A stretch of DNA of 64,000 nucleotides from Actinotalea alkalitolerans (lineage in GTDB: Bacteria > Actinomycetota > Actinomycetes > Actinomycetales > Cellulomonadaceae): assembly GCF_023369855.1 (NCBI RefSeq), contig NZ_JAMBPP010000014.1:1-64000 (forward strand), in the 5' to 3' direction. Below the pieces are notes generated by a model. The model was not told the origin of the DNA. It ran no database searches and was given only the letters and a program-made list of their open reading frames with translations. The translations under genes were made by a program, and so were the position numbers. This document shows, piece after piece, positions 27,677 through 37,784 of the stretch; within the stretch, counting starts at the first letter, position 1, and each line of letters starts with the position of its first letter.

Positions 27677-28981
27677 TCACTCGCTGTCGACCGTGGCCCC
27701 GACCTCACCCTGGGCGACCCGAAGTCGCAGGCGGTCACCGGCTCGGACGTCGTTCGGCGAGCGGACCACTGCGCCGTCCTCGACCCGTTGCACGACCGCG
27801 TACCCACGCTCGAGGGTCGAGGCCGGGGACAGCGCGCGGACCTGTGCCGCGAGGCGGTCGACCTCGGCCGACCCGGACTGCACCACCCGGTCCAGGGCCC
27901 TGCGTACCACCTCGCGCAAGGTGCGGACCTCGCGCTCGCGTGGCTCGAGCATCGTCAGCGGACCGGCCAGGACCGGGCGTGAGCGCAACGCGGTGAGCCG
28001 CTCGGTCTCGTGCCGCAGCAGCTGGGTGATCGCAGCCCGGGTGCGGGCGCGCGCCTGCACCACGCGCGCGCGCTCCTCGCCGACATCGGGCACCACCCGC
28101 TTCGCCGCAGCGGTGGGCGTCGAGGCGCGGAAGTCGGCGACCAGGTCCAGCACAGGGCTGTCCTTCTCGTGGCCGATCGCGCTGACCAACGGGGTCCGGC
28201 ACGCTGCGGCCGCCCGTACCAGGGTCTCGTTGCTGAAGGGCAGGAGGTCCTCGAACGAGCCGCCGCCCCGGGCCACGACGATCACCTCGACGCGAGGGTC
28301 TGCGTCGAGCTCGGCGATGGCGCCGACCACCGAGGGGACGGCCTGGGCCCCCTGGACGGTCACCCGACGGATCTCGATCTCGACCTGCGGCCAACGGGCA
28401 CGCGCGGTGGACACCACGTCGTGCTCGGCGTCGCCCTGCTGGGCGCAGACCAGCCCGACGACCGCCGGCAGGAAGGGCAGCGGCCGCTTGCGGGCGGCGT
28501 CGAAGAGTCCCTCGGCGGCCAGGATCCCCTTGAGGTGCTCGATACGGGCGAGCAGCTCACCCGCCCCGACGAGCCGGACCTCGTCACCGGCGAGGCCCAG
28601 CGAGCCCTTCTTGAGGTGGAAGGTGGGGCGTGCGTGCACCACGAGGTGCGCGCCGTCCTGGACGCCGGCGTCGCCGCCGACCTTGAGCACGGCCGCCGCG
28701 GGAAGCGTGACCTGCACGGACATGTCCACGTCGGTGTCGCGCAGGGTCAGGAAGTACATCTGGTTCCACCGCTTGACGTTGAGCACCTGGCCCTCGACCC
28801 AGACCGGCGGCATCTTGGCGACGTAGTCCGCGATCTTGGGCGAGAGGTGTCGCACCGGCCAGGGCCGGGCCGCGGTGGTCTCCAGCGCCTTGAGGGGCAG
28901 CGGTCCACGGGGGACCGCGGTCGGCGGATGAGCCACGGCACTGCCCGCCGGCTCGGAGGACGGACCGGTGGAGGGGCTCAC
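27677..28981 (-). CDS. xseA: Exodeoxyribonuclease VII large subunit
   Basis: XseA is the catalytic large subunit of exonuclease VII. The 434-residue protein has an N-terminal OB-fold (about 45-130, [23 protein letters not shown]), the catalytic region with [18 protein letters not shown] and [27 protein letters not shown], then a long coiled-coil (about 290-390) and the C-terminal LERGYAVVQ motif. The GTG at 28981 is chosen because the family starts about 35-40 residues before the OB-fold; no ribosome site is visible. It is divergent from ispH. Confidence 0.94.
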   Translation of the reverse strand: MSPSTGPSSEPAGSAVAHPPTAVPRGPLPLKALETTAARPWPVRHLSPKIADYVAKMPPVWVEGQVLNVKRWNQMYFLTLRDTDVDMSVQVTLPAAAVLKVGGDAGVQDGAHLVVHARPTFHLKKGSLGLAGDEVRLVGAGELLARIEHLKGILAAEGLFDAARKRPLPFLPAVVGLVCAQQGDAEHDVVSTARARWPQVEIEIRRVTVQGAQAVPSVVGAIAELDADPRVEVIVVARGGGSFEDLLPFSNETLVRAAAACRTPLVSAIGHEKDSPVLDLVADFRASTPTAAAKRVVPDVGEERARVVQARARTRAAITQLLRHETERLTALRSRPVLAGPLTMLEPREREVRTLREVVRRALDRVVQSGSAEVDRLAAQVRALSPASTLERGYAVVQRVEDGAVVRSPNDVRAGDRLRLRVAQGEVGATVDSE

Positions 28982-29096
28982 GGGACCAGCCTGCCACCTG
29001 CCGCGGACGCGTCGTCGGCTGACGCGGTCTTCGACGCCGACAGCGAACGCGGCCGGTGCGGGCCCGTGGCCGGACGACCGCGCCCAAGGGGTTTCG

Positions 29097-29102
29097 TAGA
29101 CT
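29097..29102 (+). promoter_or_regulatory. -10 element of a leaderless ispH promoter
   Basis: TAGACT, then GTCCGG (6 nt), then the GTG start of ispH. There is no Shine-Dalgarno. Confidence 0.6.
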
Positions 29103-29108
29103 GTCCGG

Positions 29109-30140
29109 GTGATCCCCGACCCCGCCGTCCCCGTCCGCAAGCGTGTGCTGCTCGCCGCCCCCCGCGGGTACTGCGCGGGGGTCGACCGGGCGGTGATCGC
29201 CGTGGAGAAGGCGCTGGACCACTACGGCGCTCCCGTCTACGTCCGCAAGGAGATCGTCCACAACAAGTTCGTGGTCGAGACCCTGACCGAGCGTGGCGCG
29301 GTCTTCGTCGACGAGACCGACGAGGTCCCCGAGGGTGCCCGGGTGGTGTTCTCGGCCCACGGCGTCTCACCCGCGGTGCACGCGGCTGCCGCTGCACGGT
29401 CGTTGCGCACCATCGATGCGACCTGCCCCCTGGTCACCAAGGTGCACAAGGAGGCGGTGCGGTTCGCGAGCGACGACTACGACATCCTGCTGATCGGCCA
29501 TGACGGTCACGAGGAGGTCGAGGGGACCGCCGGGGAGGCACCCGACCACGTCCAGGTGGTCAACTCCCCGGACGAGGTGCACAAGGTCACCGTGCGGGAT
29601 CCCGACAAGGTCGTCTGGCTCTCCCAGACGACGCTGTCGGTCGACGAGACGATGGAGACGGTCCGCAGGCTGCGCGAGCGCTTCCCGAGCCTGCAGGACC
29701 CGCCCAGCGACGACATCTGCTACGCGACCCAGAACCGGCAGGTCGCGGTCAAGAAGTTCTCGCCCGACTGCGACCTGGTGATCGTGGTCGGTTCGGCGAA
29801 CTCGTCGAACTCGGTGCGACTGGTCGAGGTCGCCCTGGACGCCGGCGCCCGCGCGTCCTACCGGATCGACCGCGCCACCGAGATCGACCCCGCCTGGTTC
29901 GAGGGGGTCAGCACGGTCGGTGTCACGTCGGGAGCGTCGGTGCCCGAGATCCTGGTCAAGGACGTCCTGGCGGACCTCGCCGAGCGTGGCTACCAGGACG
30001 TCGAGGAGGTGCGCACCGCGACCGAGGACCTGATGTTCTCGCTGCCCAAGGAGCTGCGCGCAGACCTCAAGGCCGCGGGCCAGGAACCTCCTCGCCCGAC
30101 CCGTGGCGAGCGCCGGTCGCTGAGCGTCGAGCCGGTCTGA
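29109..30140 (+). CDS. ispH: 4-Hydroxy-3-methylbut-2-enyl diphosphate reductase IspH
   Basis: IspH is the last enzyme of the MEP isoprenoid pathway and makes IPP and DMAPP with an iron-sulfur cluster. The 343-residue protein carries the three cluster cysteines in [18 protein letters not shown] and [11 protein letters not shown], plus the HGV motif [11 protein letters not shown] and the GSANSSNS motif. All are intact. The GTG start is placed at the inferred transcription start. The pathway supplies precursors to the cis-prenyltransferase at 13 kb. Confidence 0.97.
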   Translation: MIPDPAVPVRKRVLLAAPRGYCAGVDRAVIAVEKALDHYGAPVYVRKEIVHNKFVVETLTERGAVFVDETDEVPEGARVVFSAHGVSPAVHAAAAARSLRTIDATCPLVTKVHKEAVRFASDDYDILLIGHDGHEEVEGTAGEAPDHVQVVNSPDEVHKVTVRDPDKVVWLSQTTLSVDETMETVRRLRERFPSLQDPPSDDICYATQNRQVAVKKFSPDCDLVIVVGSANSSNSVRLVEVALDAGARASYRIDRATEIDPAWFEGVSTVGVTSGASVPEILVKDVLADLAERGYQDVEEVRTATEDLMFSLPKELRADLKAAGQEPPRPTRGERRSLSVEPV

Positions 30141-30159
30141 GCCGGCCGCGCCCCGGGGA

Positions 30160-31500
30160 TCACGTCCCGGTCCGCTGCGCCGCGCCCTCGCGGCTCGAGG
30201 CGTCGTCGAGGGAGACAACGGCCGAGGTCATCGAGGCGACCAGCTCGGGGGCCTGGACCTGCCGGGCGGCCCGGTCGACCTGCTGCGGAGCCTCGAGCTC
30301 GTCGTCGGTGACCTTGAGGTCGGCGAGCCTGCGGGCGCTGACCAGCACCCGGGACTCGAGCGAGCTGACCGACTCGTTGTAGGCCCGGACGGCGCCGTCG
30401 AGCTGGCGTCCCAACCTGCTGACGTGGCCGCCGAGGGTCGCGATCCGCCCGTGCAGCTCGCGGCCCAGGCTCAGCACCTGCTGGGCGTTGGCCGCGAGGG
30501 CCTCCTGCCGCCAGCCGTACGCGACGGTGCGGAGCAGGGCGATGAGGGTCATGGGCGTGGCGAGGACCACGTTGTGCTCCATCGCGTGCTCGTAGATGCC
30601 CGGGTCCGCCTCGAGGGCCGCGTGCAGGAAGGCGTCTGCCGGGACGAACATGACGACGAACTCGGGGGCCGGGGAGAACTGCTCCCAGTACTGCTTGGAG
30701 GCGAGGTCGTCCACGTGCTTGCGCAGGTGGCGGGCGTGCGCCGCCATCCGCTGGGCGCGGACGGCGTCGTCGGTCGCCTGGACGGCGTCGAGGTAGCCGA
30801 GGAAGGCGACCTTGGAGTCGAGCACCACGTGCTTGCCGCCGGCGAGGTGGACGACCATGTCGGGCCGCTGGACGCCGTCGTCGGTCCGGGTCGAGGACTG
30901 CTCGACGAAGTCGACGTGGTCGAGCATCCCCGCGGCCTCCACGACCCGGCGCAGCTGGATCTCGCCCCACCGGCCTCGCACCTGGGACGAGCGCAGGGCG
31001 GTGACGAGCTGGGAGGTCTCGGTGCGCAGCAGCTCGGAGGCCTCCCGCATCGAACGGACCTGCTCCCCGATGGCCGACTGCCCCGCGACCCGTGCCTCCT
31101 CGGCCGTCGCGAGGTCGGTGGTGACCCGGTCGAGCACCTGGGCGAGGGGCTCGACCAGGTGACGCACCGCCTGCTCGCGTGAGGCGAGGGTCGCCGCGTG
31201 GTTCTGCTCAGCGGTCCGGAGCCGCTGCTCGGCCAGGCCCATGAACTGCTGGTTGTTGGCCGCGAGGGCGTCGGCCGCCAGGGCACGGAACTGGTCCGCG
31301 AGCCGGCCGTGGTCGGCGCGGAGGGTCTCGACCCGCTCGGCGGCCGACCGGCGTTCGGCGTCGAGCTGTGCCCGGGCGGTCGCGAGCTCGGTGTGCAGCC
31401 GCCGGTCGGCCCCAGCTCCACGCACCGTCGCCAGGAGGTGGCCCAGGGCGAGTCCTGCGCCCAGGGCGACGAGCACGATCAGTACGTCGGCGAGTCCCAT
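30160..31500 (-). CDS. rmuC: DNA recombination protein RmuC
   Basis: RmuC is a membrane-anchored nuclease-like protein that limits DNA inversions in E. coli. The 446-residue protein has one N-terminal membrane helix (about 4-22), a long coiled coil (about 40-170) and the RmuC core with RGRWGEIQLRRVVEAAGM, VVLDSKVAFLGYLDA and EFVVMFVPADAFLHAAL, a restriction-endonuclease-like fold. The ATG at 31500 follows a weak GGTGGGG. It is convergent with ispH and divergent from ychF. Confidence 0.94.
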   Translation of the reverse strand: MGLADVLIVLVALGAGLALGHLLATVRGAGADRRLHTELATARAQLDAERRSAAERVETLRADHGRLADQFRALAADALAANNQQFMGLAEQRLRTAEQNHAATLASREQAVRHLVEPLAQVLDRVTTDLATAEEARVAGQSAIGEQVRSMREASELLRTETSQLVTALRSSQVRGRWGEIQLRRVVEAAGMLDHVDFVEQSSTRTDDGVQRPDMVVHLAGGKHVVLDSKVAFLGYLDAVQATDDAVRAQRMAAHARHLRKHVDDLASKQYWEQFSPAPEFVVMFVPADAFLHAALEADPGIYEHAMEHNVVLATPMTLIALLRTVAYGWRQEALAANAQQVLSLGRELHGRIATLGGHVSRLGRQLDGAVRAYNESVSSLESRVLVSARRLADLKVTDDELEAPQQVDRAARQVQAPELVASMTSAVVSLDDASSREGAAQRTGT

Positions 31501-31560
31501 GTCCCCACCGTGCCAGCCCGGTCCGACACGATCACCGTCCGGCGCGCGGGCCGGGCACCG

Positions 31561-31566
31561 TAGACT
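31561..31566 (+). promoter_or_regulatory. -10 element upstream of ychF
   Basis: TAGACT precedes the GTG start by 8 nt, giving a leader of at most two or three bases. Confidence 0.5.
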
Positions 31567-31574
31567 CGTCGCCC

Positions 31575-32669
<1,095 letters not shown>

Positions 32670-32693
32670 GGTCGGGCGCGTCCGCGGAGGTCG

Positions 32694-33041
32694 TCAGAAC
32701 CGGAAGCGGCCCTCGGCGTCGAACCAGGCCGGCCGGACCTCTGTCACGCACGAGGGGTCGATCGGGCCGTAGACGTGCGGGTACAGCTCACCCTCCCCGC
32801 CGTCCTCGTCCACGACACGCGTCCCGTGGGCGCGGAGGGCGCCCGGGTCGAGGACCAGCACGCAGAGCTCGGTGTCGTCCCCGGCGTAGACGAGCTCGGC
32901 CACGGCTGCGAGCTGGTGGACGTACGAGGCGTGGATGAAGCCCACGTCGTGGAGGCTCGCGCCGCGGGTCGAGATCTCGTAGGTTCCGTGGGCCACTGCC
33001 GCGTCCCACTCGTCGCGGCGGGCCAGATGGAAGATCGCCAC
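32694..33041 (-). CDS. DUF952 domain protein
   Basis: This 115-residue protein is a member of the DUF952 family (ADP-ribosyltransferase-like fold, function unknown). Conserved blocks are IFHLARRDEWDAAVAHGTY, GFIHASYVHQL and LYPHVYGPI. The GTG at 33041 lies 5 nt after the stop of the upstream phosphatase gene, so both genes are probably in one transcript. Confidence 0.88.
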   Translation of the reverse strand: MAIFHLARRDEWDAAVAHGTYEISTRGASLHDVGFIHASYVHQLAAVAELVYAGDDTELCVLVLDPGALRAHGTRVVDEDGGEGELYPHVYGPIDPSCVTEVRPAWFDAEGRFRF

Positions 33042-33046
33042 GGCTC

Positions 33047-35239
33047 TCAGCCGGCCTGCGGTGGTGAGGGTGGCGGGTCGGGGACGTCCGGGGGGACGTC
33101 GTTCGGGCCGGCCTCGGCGGGTCGTGGCCGGTCCTGCCGGTGCAGCCGGACGGCGACCAGGGCGACGTCGTCCGCCGGTCGGGCCGGGAGCATCCGCCGC
33201 AGCACCTCGTCGCACAGGGCGTCGAGCTCGAGGTGGGAGAGCTGCTCCAGGGTGTCGCGGAGCTCGGCCATCCCGGCGGCCAGGCCACGGTCCCGTCGCT
33301 CGACCAGCCCGTCGGTGTAGAGCAGGATCGTGGACCCCCGGTCCAGGGTGACCTTGGACTCGACCCGCTGGGTCTCCGGGAGGATCCCCAGCAGCAGGTC
33401 CGACTGGATCCCCAGCATCGCCGCGACCGTGCCGTCGGGATGGATCACCATGGGCGGCGGGTGCCCCGCGTTCGACCAGCGCACGTTGGTGATGCCGCGC
33501 TCGAGCTCGTCCGCACGCTGCTCGATCCGGGCGACGACGGCCGTCGCGACCGTCTCGGCCTGGAGCGTGCGCATGGCCTTGTCCACCCCGCGAAGGAGGT
33601 CGGCCGGGCCGACACCGGTGGCCACGGCGATCCCGCGTACCAGCGAGCGGATCTGTCCCATCGCGGCTGCGGCGGTGACGTCGTGGCCCACGACGTCGCC
33701 GATGACCAGCACGGTCGCCCCGTCGGGCTGCAGGAAGGCGTCGTACCAGTCGCCGCCCACCTGGGCGGCCTCGGCAGCAGGCTCGTAGCGGACGCAGATC
33801 TGGACGTGGTCAGGTTCTGGTGGGGCGGTCAGCAGCGACCGCTGGAGGCCCTCGGCGAGGCGCAGCTGCTGCCTGTACAGGCGGGCGTTGTCGAGGGCGA
33901 GCCCCGAGCGGCCGGCCACCTCCTGCGCCGTGGTGAGCGCCTCGTCGCTGATCGGGCCGCGCTTCGCGCCGTTGAACAGGCTGAGGATTCCGACCGTGCG
34001 TCCGCGTCCTCGCAGGGGCAGCACGAGCGCTGTCTCGGGGGCGAGCTCGGTCAGGACGTCCCGGGCCGGACCGGGCTCGAGGACGGACCGGATGGCGTCG
34101 GTCGCGTGGTCGGTCAGCGTCACGGCCTGCCCTGTCTCGAAGGCGCGGCCCAGGAACGACCCCTCGGTCAGGGCGTCCAGGCGCAGGGCCGCGTAGCGGG
34201 CGACCCGCTCGCGCTGCTCGGGATCGGAGTGCCACGAGCCGATGTCGCGCAGGCCACGCAGTCCTCGCAGGGCCTCGGCGTGCTCGACGTCGTCGACGAG
34301 GGTGACCACGCACCAGTCGGCCAGCGCTGGGACGACCAGCTGTGCGAGCCGTCCGACCGCCTCCTCGGCGTCGAGGGTCTCTGCCACCTCCGTCGTCACC
34401 TCGGCGAGCAGCGCGGCACGCCGGACTGCTGCCTCCGCCACTGCCTGCGCGGCCCGGCGCGAGGTGATGTCCACGAAGTACACGGACAGCCCGTCCGGTC
34501 CGGGCCAGGCACGCAGCTCGAACCACCCGTTCAGCGGAGCGGGGTAGTAGGCGTCGAAGGTGACGTCCTGGCCGGTGGCCATCGCGTGGCGGTAGCTGGA
34601 CTCGAAGTCGGAGTCGAGCGCGGCGGGGAAGAGATCCCACACCACGCCACCGACGAGCTCCTCCCGGCGTCGCCCGAGCAGTCGCTCCGCAGCGGCGTTG
34701 ACGTAGGTGAACTCCCAGTCCCGGTTCAGTGAGTAGAACGCCGAGGGCATCGACTCCAGGACCCGAGCGACCCGGGCTTCGCCGTCCTGGCGGGCTGTGG
34801 TGTCGTAGGCAGCACCCAGCAGCCGCACGGACCGACCGTCCTCGTCGGTCAGCACCCGACCGCGAGCCGCGACCCAGCGGGTCTCACCGCCTGGCAGCAC
34901 GATCCGGTACTCGGCCGCGTACTCGCCGCCGGCGTCGATGGCTCCCCACATGGCCCGATGGACACGGGGCAGGTCCTCGGTGTGGACGCGTGCGTCGAAG
35001 GCGTTGATCGTCCGGTCGAAGGTGACGGTGTCGTAGCCGAAGAGCTCGATCAGCTGGTCGTCCCACTCCAACGTCTGGGTGACCAGGTCCCAGTCGAAGG
35101 TGCCGATGCCGGCCGCCGAGATCGCCAGCTCGCCGATGACGCGGCGGGCCTCGTCACCGTTCACCGAGGGACGACGCTGGGCGGCACGGGGGGAGGGGCC
35201 GCCCGACGGTCCGTGCTCGGGCGACGGGCGCGTGGACAT
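33047..35239 (-). CDS. PAS-PAS-GAF-PP2C (RsbU/SpoIIE-type) phosphatase
   Basis: The 730-residue cytoplasmic protein is a sensory serine phosphatase. Domains in order: PAS with PAC (about 33-150, ISAAGIGTFDWDLVTQTLEW), second PAS (about 155-265, YVNAAAERLLGRRREELVGG), GAF (about 275-445) and SpoIIE/PP2C (about 460-695). The phosphatase has the metal residues in GGDWYDAF, VIGDVVGHDVTAAAAM, LYTDGLVERRDRG and DDVALVAVRL. Such enzymes dephosphorylate anti-anti-sigma factors, but no RsbV- or RsbW-like gene is near. GTGAGGAGG precedes the ATG. It lies upstream of DUF952 on the same strand. Confidence 0.93.
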   Translation of the reverse strand: MSTRPSPEHGPSGGPSPRAAQRRPSVNGDEARRVIGELAISAAGIGTFDWDLVTQTLEWDDQLIELFGYDTVTFDRTINAFDARVHTEDLPRVHRAMWGAIDAGGEYAAEYRIVLPGGETRWVAARGRVLTDEDGRSVRLLGAAYDTTARQDGEARVARVLESMPSAFYSLNRDWEFTYVNAAAERLLGRRREELVGGVVWDLFPAALDSDFESSYRHAMATGQDVTFDAYYPAPLNGWFELRAWPGPDGLSVYFVDITSRRAAQAVAEAAVRRAALLAEVTTEVAETLDAEEAVGRLAQLVVPALADWCVVTLVDDVEHAEALRGLRGLRDIGSWHSDPEQRERVARYAALRLDALTEGSFLGRAFETGQAVTLTDHATDAIRSVLEPGPARDVLTELAPETALVLPLRGRGRTVGILSLFNGAKRGPISDEALTTAQEVAGRSGLALDNARLYRQQLRLAEGLQRSLLTAPPEPDHVQICVRYEPAAEAAQVGGDWYDAFLQPDGATVLVIGDVVGHDVTAAAAMGQIRSLVRGIAVATGVGPADLLRGVDKAMRTLQAETVATAVVARIEQRADELERGITNVRWSNAGHPPPMVIHPDGTVAAMLGIQSDLLLGILPETQRVESKVTLDRGSTILLYTDGLVERRDRGLAAGMAELRDTLEQLSHLELDALCDEVLRRMLPARPADDVALVAVRLHRQDRPRPAEAGPNDVPPDVPDPPPSPPQAG

Positions 35240-35758
35240 CGGTCCTCCTCACCGCCTGGACCGGTGGGCGGCCGGGCGGTGACCATTGTGTGTCATCCGC
35301 GGTCGTTCGGCGCCCGCGGGGCGATGTGACGGCGTGCGGGGCCGGTCGGGCGCCGGCGGCGGGGTGTCGTCGACACCGGCGGCCGCGGCCGCCGGCCAGT
35401 CTCACTCAGCGACTCCGAGCAGTGCGATCTGGTAGAGCCCGTATGGCACCTTCCGGGCGCCGATTTCAGCAGCTCGAGACACCGTTCACGATGGATATCG
35501 TCGTGACGGTACGAGCCGCGTGCCAGGGTCGATCGAACCCACGACCACTGCCGTCTCATCATCTGATACCTACCAGCCAGTATCGAATAGGTAACGATCG
35601 AAGACCTGCTCCGTTACGTGTCCCGAATGCCGGAATCGACCGCTGTACGCTCCCCATCATCCAAGGTGGATGCCTGCTGAACGTGGCGTGCACGGACCCG
35701 GCCGGACCGGGCGAGCGACACGGGCGAGGGCTCCACCGCATCCTTGTCAGGAGGAACA
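35240..35758 (+). promoter_or_regulatory. Long regulatory region upstream of the peptide-binding lipoprotein
   Basis: This 519-base gap has no convincing gene. It contains a 15-nt palindrome GGTGTCGTCGACACC (about 35363-35377) in very GC-rich surroundings, then an unusually A/T-rich patch (about 35550-35620) with an inverted repeat GATAC/GTATC (35565-35569 and 35580-35584). TACGCT at 35646-35651 is a possible -10, giving a leader of about 100 nt. The strong site AGGAGG (35749-35754) precedes the GTG. Confidence 0.4.
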
Positions 35759-37579
35759 GTGAAGATCAGGCGAATCGGTGCCGCAGGCGCCATCGTCGCG
35801 ACGGGCGCACTCGTGCTGAGTGCGTGCGCCACCCCCGGTGGAAGCGAGATCGTTGAGGACACCTCTGTCAGTGTCGGCTGGAACCAGCCGTTCTACTCGC
35901 AGAACAACCTCACCTCGTCCGGCAACGCGACGGCGAACGCAAACGTCATCTACTTGACCAGCTCGTACTTCTTCTACTACGACGGCGACCTCGAGATCGC
36001 GCAGAACGAGGACTTCGGCTCCTACGAGGTCGTCTCCGAGGACCCGTTCACGGTCGAGTACACGATCAACGAGGGCGTCACCTGGTCCGACGGCACGCCC
36101 GTCGACGCCGCCGACCTCCTGCTCTGGTGGGGCGCGCAGAACGACCAGTTCGACACCGCCGGTGACGAGGACATCGAGGTCGACGAGGAGACCGGCGAGA
36201 TCGCCGCGGGCGACGAGGTCTACTTCGACAGCTCCTCGGTCGCGATGAACCTGATCTCGCAGACCCCGGAGATCAGCGAGGACGGCCTGACCATCACGCT
36301 GGTCTACGACGAGCCGCGCGCCGACTGGGAGGTCTCCTTCAACCTTCCCCCCATCGCCGCTCACGCCCTGGCCGGCGTCGCCCTCGACATCGAGGACGCC
36401 GAAGAGGGCAAGCAGGCCGTCGTCGACGCCTTCACGAACAGCGACACCGCGGCCCTCGCGCCGATGTCGGAGGCCTGGAACAACGCCTTCAACTACACCT
36501 CGATGCCGGACGACGAGCGTCTGTACCTGTCGTCGGGCGCGTACGTCATGACCGAGTACGTCGAGAACCAGTACCTCACGGTCACCGCTCGTGACGACTA
36601 CGACTGGGGCCCCGCGCCCAAGGTCGAGTCGATCACCATCCGGTACTCGGAGGACCCGCTGGCCTCGGTCACCGCGCTCCAGAACGGTGAGGTCGACCTC
36701 ATCGCGCCGCAGTCGTCCGTGGACGTCCTGGCAACCCTCGACGGCATCGACGGCGTGACCTACGAGACCGGCGCCGAGGGCACCTACGAGCACGTCGACC
36801 TGATCTTCAACAACGGTGGCCCGTTCGACCCCGCCACCTACGGTGGCGACGAGGAGACTGCCCGCATGGTGCGGATGGCCTTCCTGCTGACGGTCCCGCG
36901 TGACGAGATCCTCGAGAAGCTGATCATCCCCCTCCAGGAGGACGCGACGCTCCGCAACTCGCACACCGTGGTCCCCGGCTCGCCGGCCTACGACGAGGTC
37001 GTCGAGAACAACGCGTCCGACCTGTACTCCGAGGTCGACATCGAGCAGGCGCAGCAGCTCCTGGAGGAGGCCGGCGTCGAGACCCCGGTCGACGTGCGCT
37101 TCCTGTACGGCGCGTCCAACGTGCGTCGTGCCAACGAGTACCAGCTGATCGCCGCCTCCGCGGCGCAGGCGGGCTTCAACGTGATCGACGAGGGTGACGA
37201 CGCCTGGGGCGGCCGTCTGACCCAGACCGACACCTACGACGCCTCGCTCTTCGGATGGCAGTCGACCAACACGTTCGCCCTGAACTCCGAGGCGAACTAC
37301 GTGACCGGCGGGCTGAACAACTTCGGTGGGTACTCCAACGAGGACGTCGACGCCTGGTACGCCGAGATGGGGACCAACACGGACCCCGAGCGTGAGACCG
37401 AGCTGACGATCAACATCGAGCGTCAGGTCAACGAGGACGCCTTCGGTGTCCCGATCTTCCAGTTCCCCGGTGTGGTGGCCAAGCGTGACGTGCTCTCCGG
37501 CGTCTCGACGATCCCGCTGTCGCCGACCATCTTCTGGAACTACTGGGACTGGGAGATCAGCGCAGAGGACACCCTCTGA
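35759..37579 (+). CDS. Peptide ABC transporter substrate-binding lipoprotein (OppA/DppA family)
   Basis: The 606-residue family-5 solute-binding protein has a signal peptide with lipobox LVLSAC (lipid Cys at about residue 22). The mature part has the hallmark VTWSDGTPVDAADL and the late SNVRRANEYQLIAASAAQAGF segment typical of oligopeptide or opine binding proteins. It is Asp/Glu-rich, as is usual for exported proteins. The GTG at 35759 is chosen because AGGAGG lies 4 nt upstream; TTG 35744 would have to be in the ribosome site. A strong hairpin follows before the permease, so more binding protein than permease is expected. Confidence 0.93.
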   Translation: MKIRRIGAAGAIVATGALVLSACATPGGSEIVEDTSVSVGWNQPFYSQNNLTSSGNATANANVIYLTSSYFFYYDGDLEIAQNEDFGSYEVVSEDPFTVEYTINEGVTWSDGTPVDAADLLLWWGAQNDQFDTAGDEDIEVDEETGEIAAGDEVYFDSSSVAMNLISQTPEISEDGLTITLVYDEPRADWEVSFNLPPIAAHALAGVALDIEDAEEGKQAVVDAFTNSDTAALAPMSEAWNNAFNYTSMPDDERLYLSSGAYVMTEYVENQYLTVTARDDYDWGPAPKVESITIRYSEDPLASVTALQNGEVDLIAPQSSVDVLATLDGIDGVTYETGAEGTYEHVDLIFNNGGPFDPATYGGDEETARMVRMAFLLTVPRDEILEKLIIPLQEDATLRNSHTVVPGSPAYDEVVENNASDLYSEVDIEQAQQLLEEAGVETPVDVRFLYGASNVRRANEYQLIAASAAQAGFNVIDEGDDAWGGRLTQTDTYDASLFGWQSTNTFALNSEANYVTGGLNNFGGYSNEDVDAWYAEMGTNTDPERETELTINIERQVNEDAFGVPIFQFPGVVAKRDVLSGVSTIPLSPTIFWNYWDWEISAEDTL

Positions 37580-37636
37580 CCTGATCGCCAGACCTGGCAC
37601 CACGGCGGCCCCCAGGGCCGGGTGCCACGCATGACC

Positions 37637-37674
37637 GGTGGGGTGCTGCGGTCCTCGGACCGCAGCACCCCACC
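37637..37674 (+). terminator. Perfect 18-bp hairpin between binding protein and permease
   Basis: Arms 37637-37654 and 37657-37674 pair perfectly with only TC between, so the real loop is 4-6 nt. The position, 58 nt after the stop and 111 nt before the next gene, suits a partial terminator or an mRNA-stabilising stem. Confidence 0.85.
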
Positions 37675-37736
37675 GGGCGTTGCCCCACCGAACCGGTGGC
37701 CGACGCCCGTGTCGCAGCACCACCGAAGGGTCCGCG

Positions 37737-37742
37737 TAGACT
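37737..37742 (+). promoter_or_regulatory. -10-like element before the OppB-type permease
   Basis: TAGACT lies 42 nt upstream of the ATG, after the hairpin. It could restart transcription for the permease genes. Confidence 0.35.
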
Positions 37743-37784
37743 CGCGCCGACCAGACCACTCCTCCAGCGAGGTCCAGCACCCAC

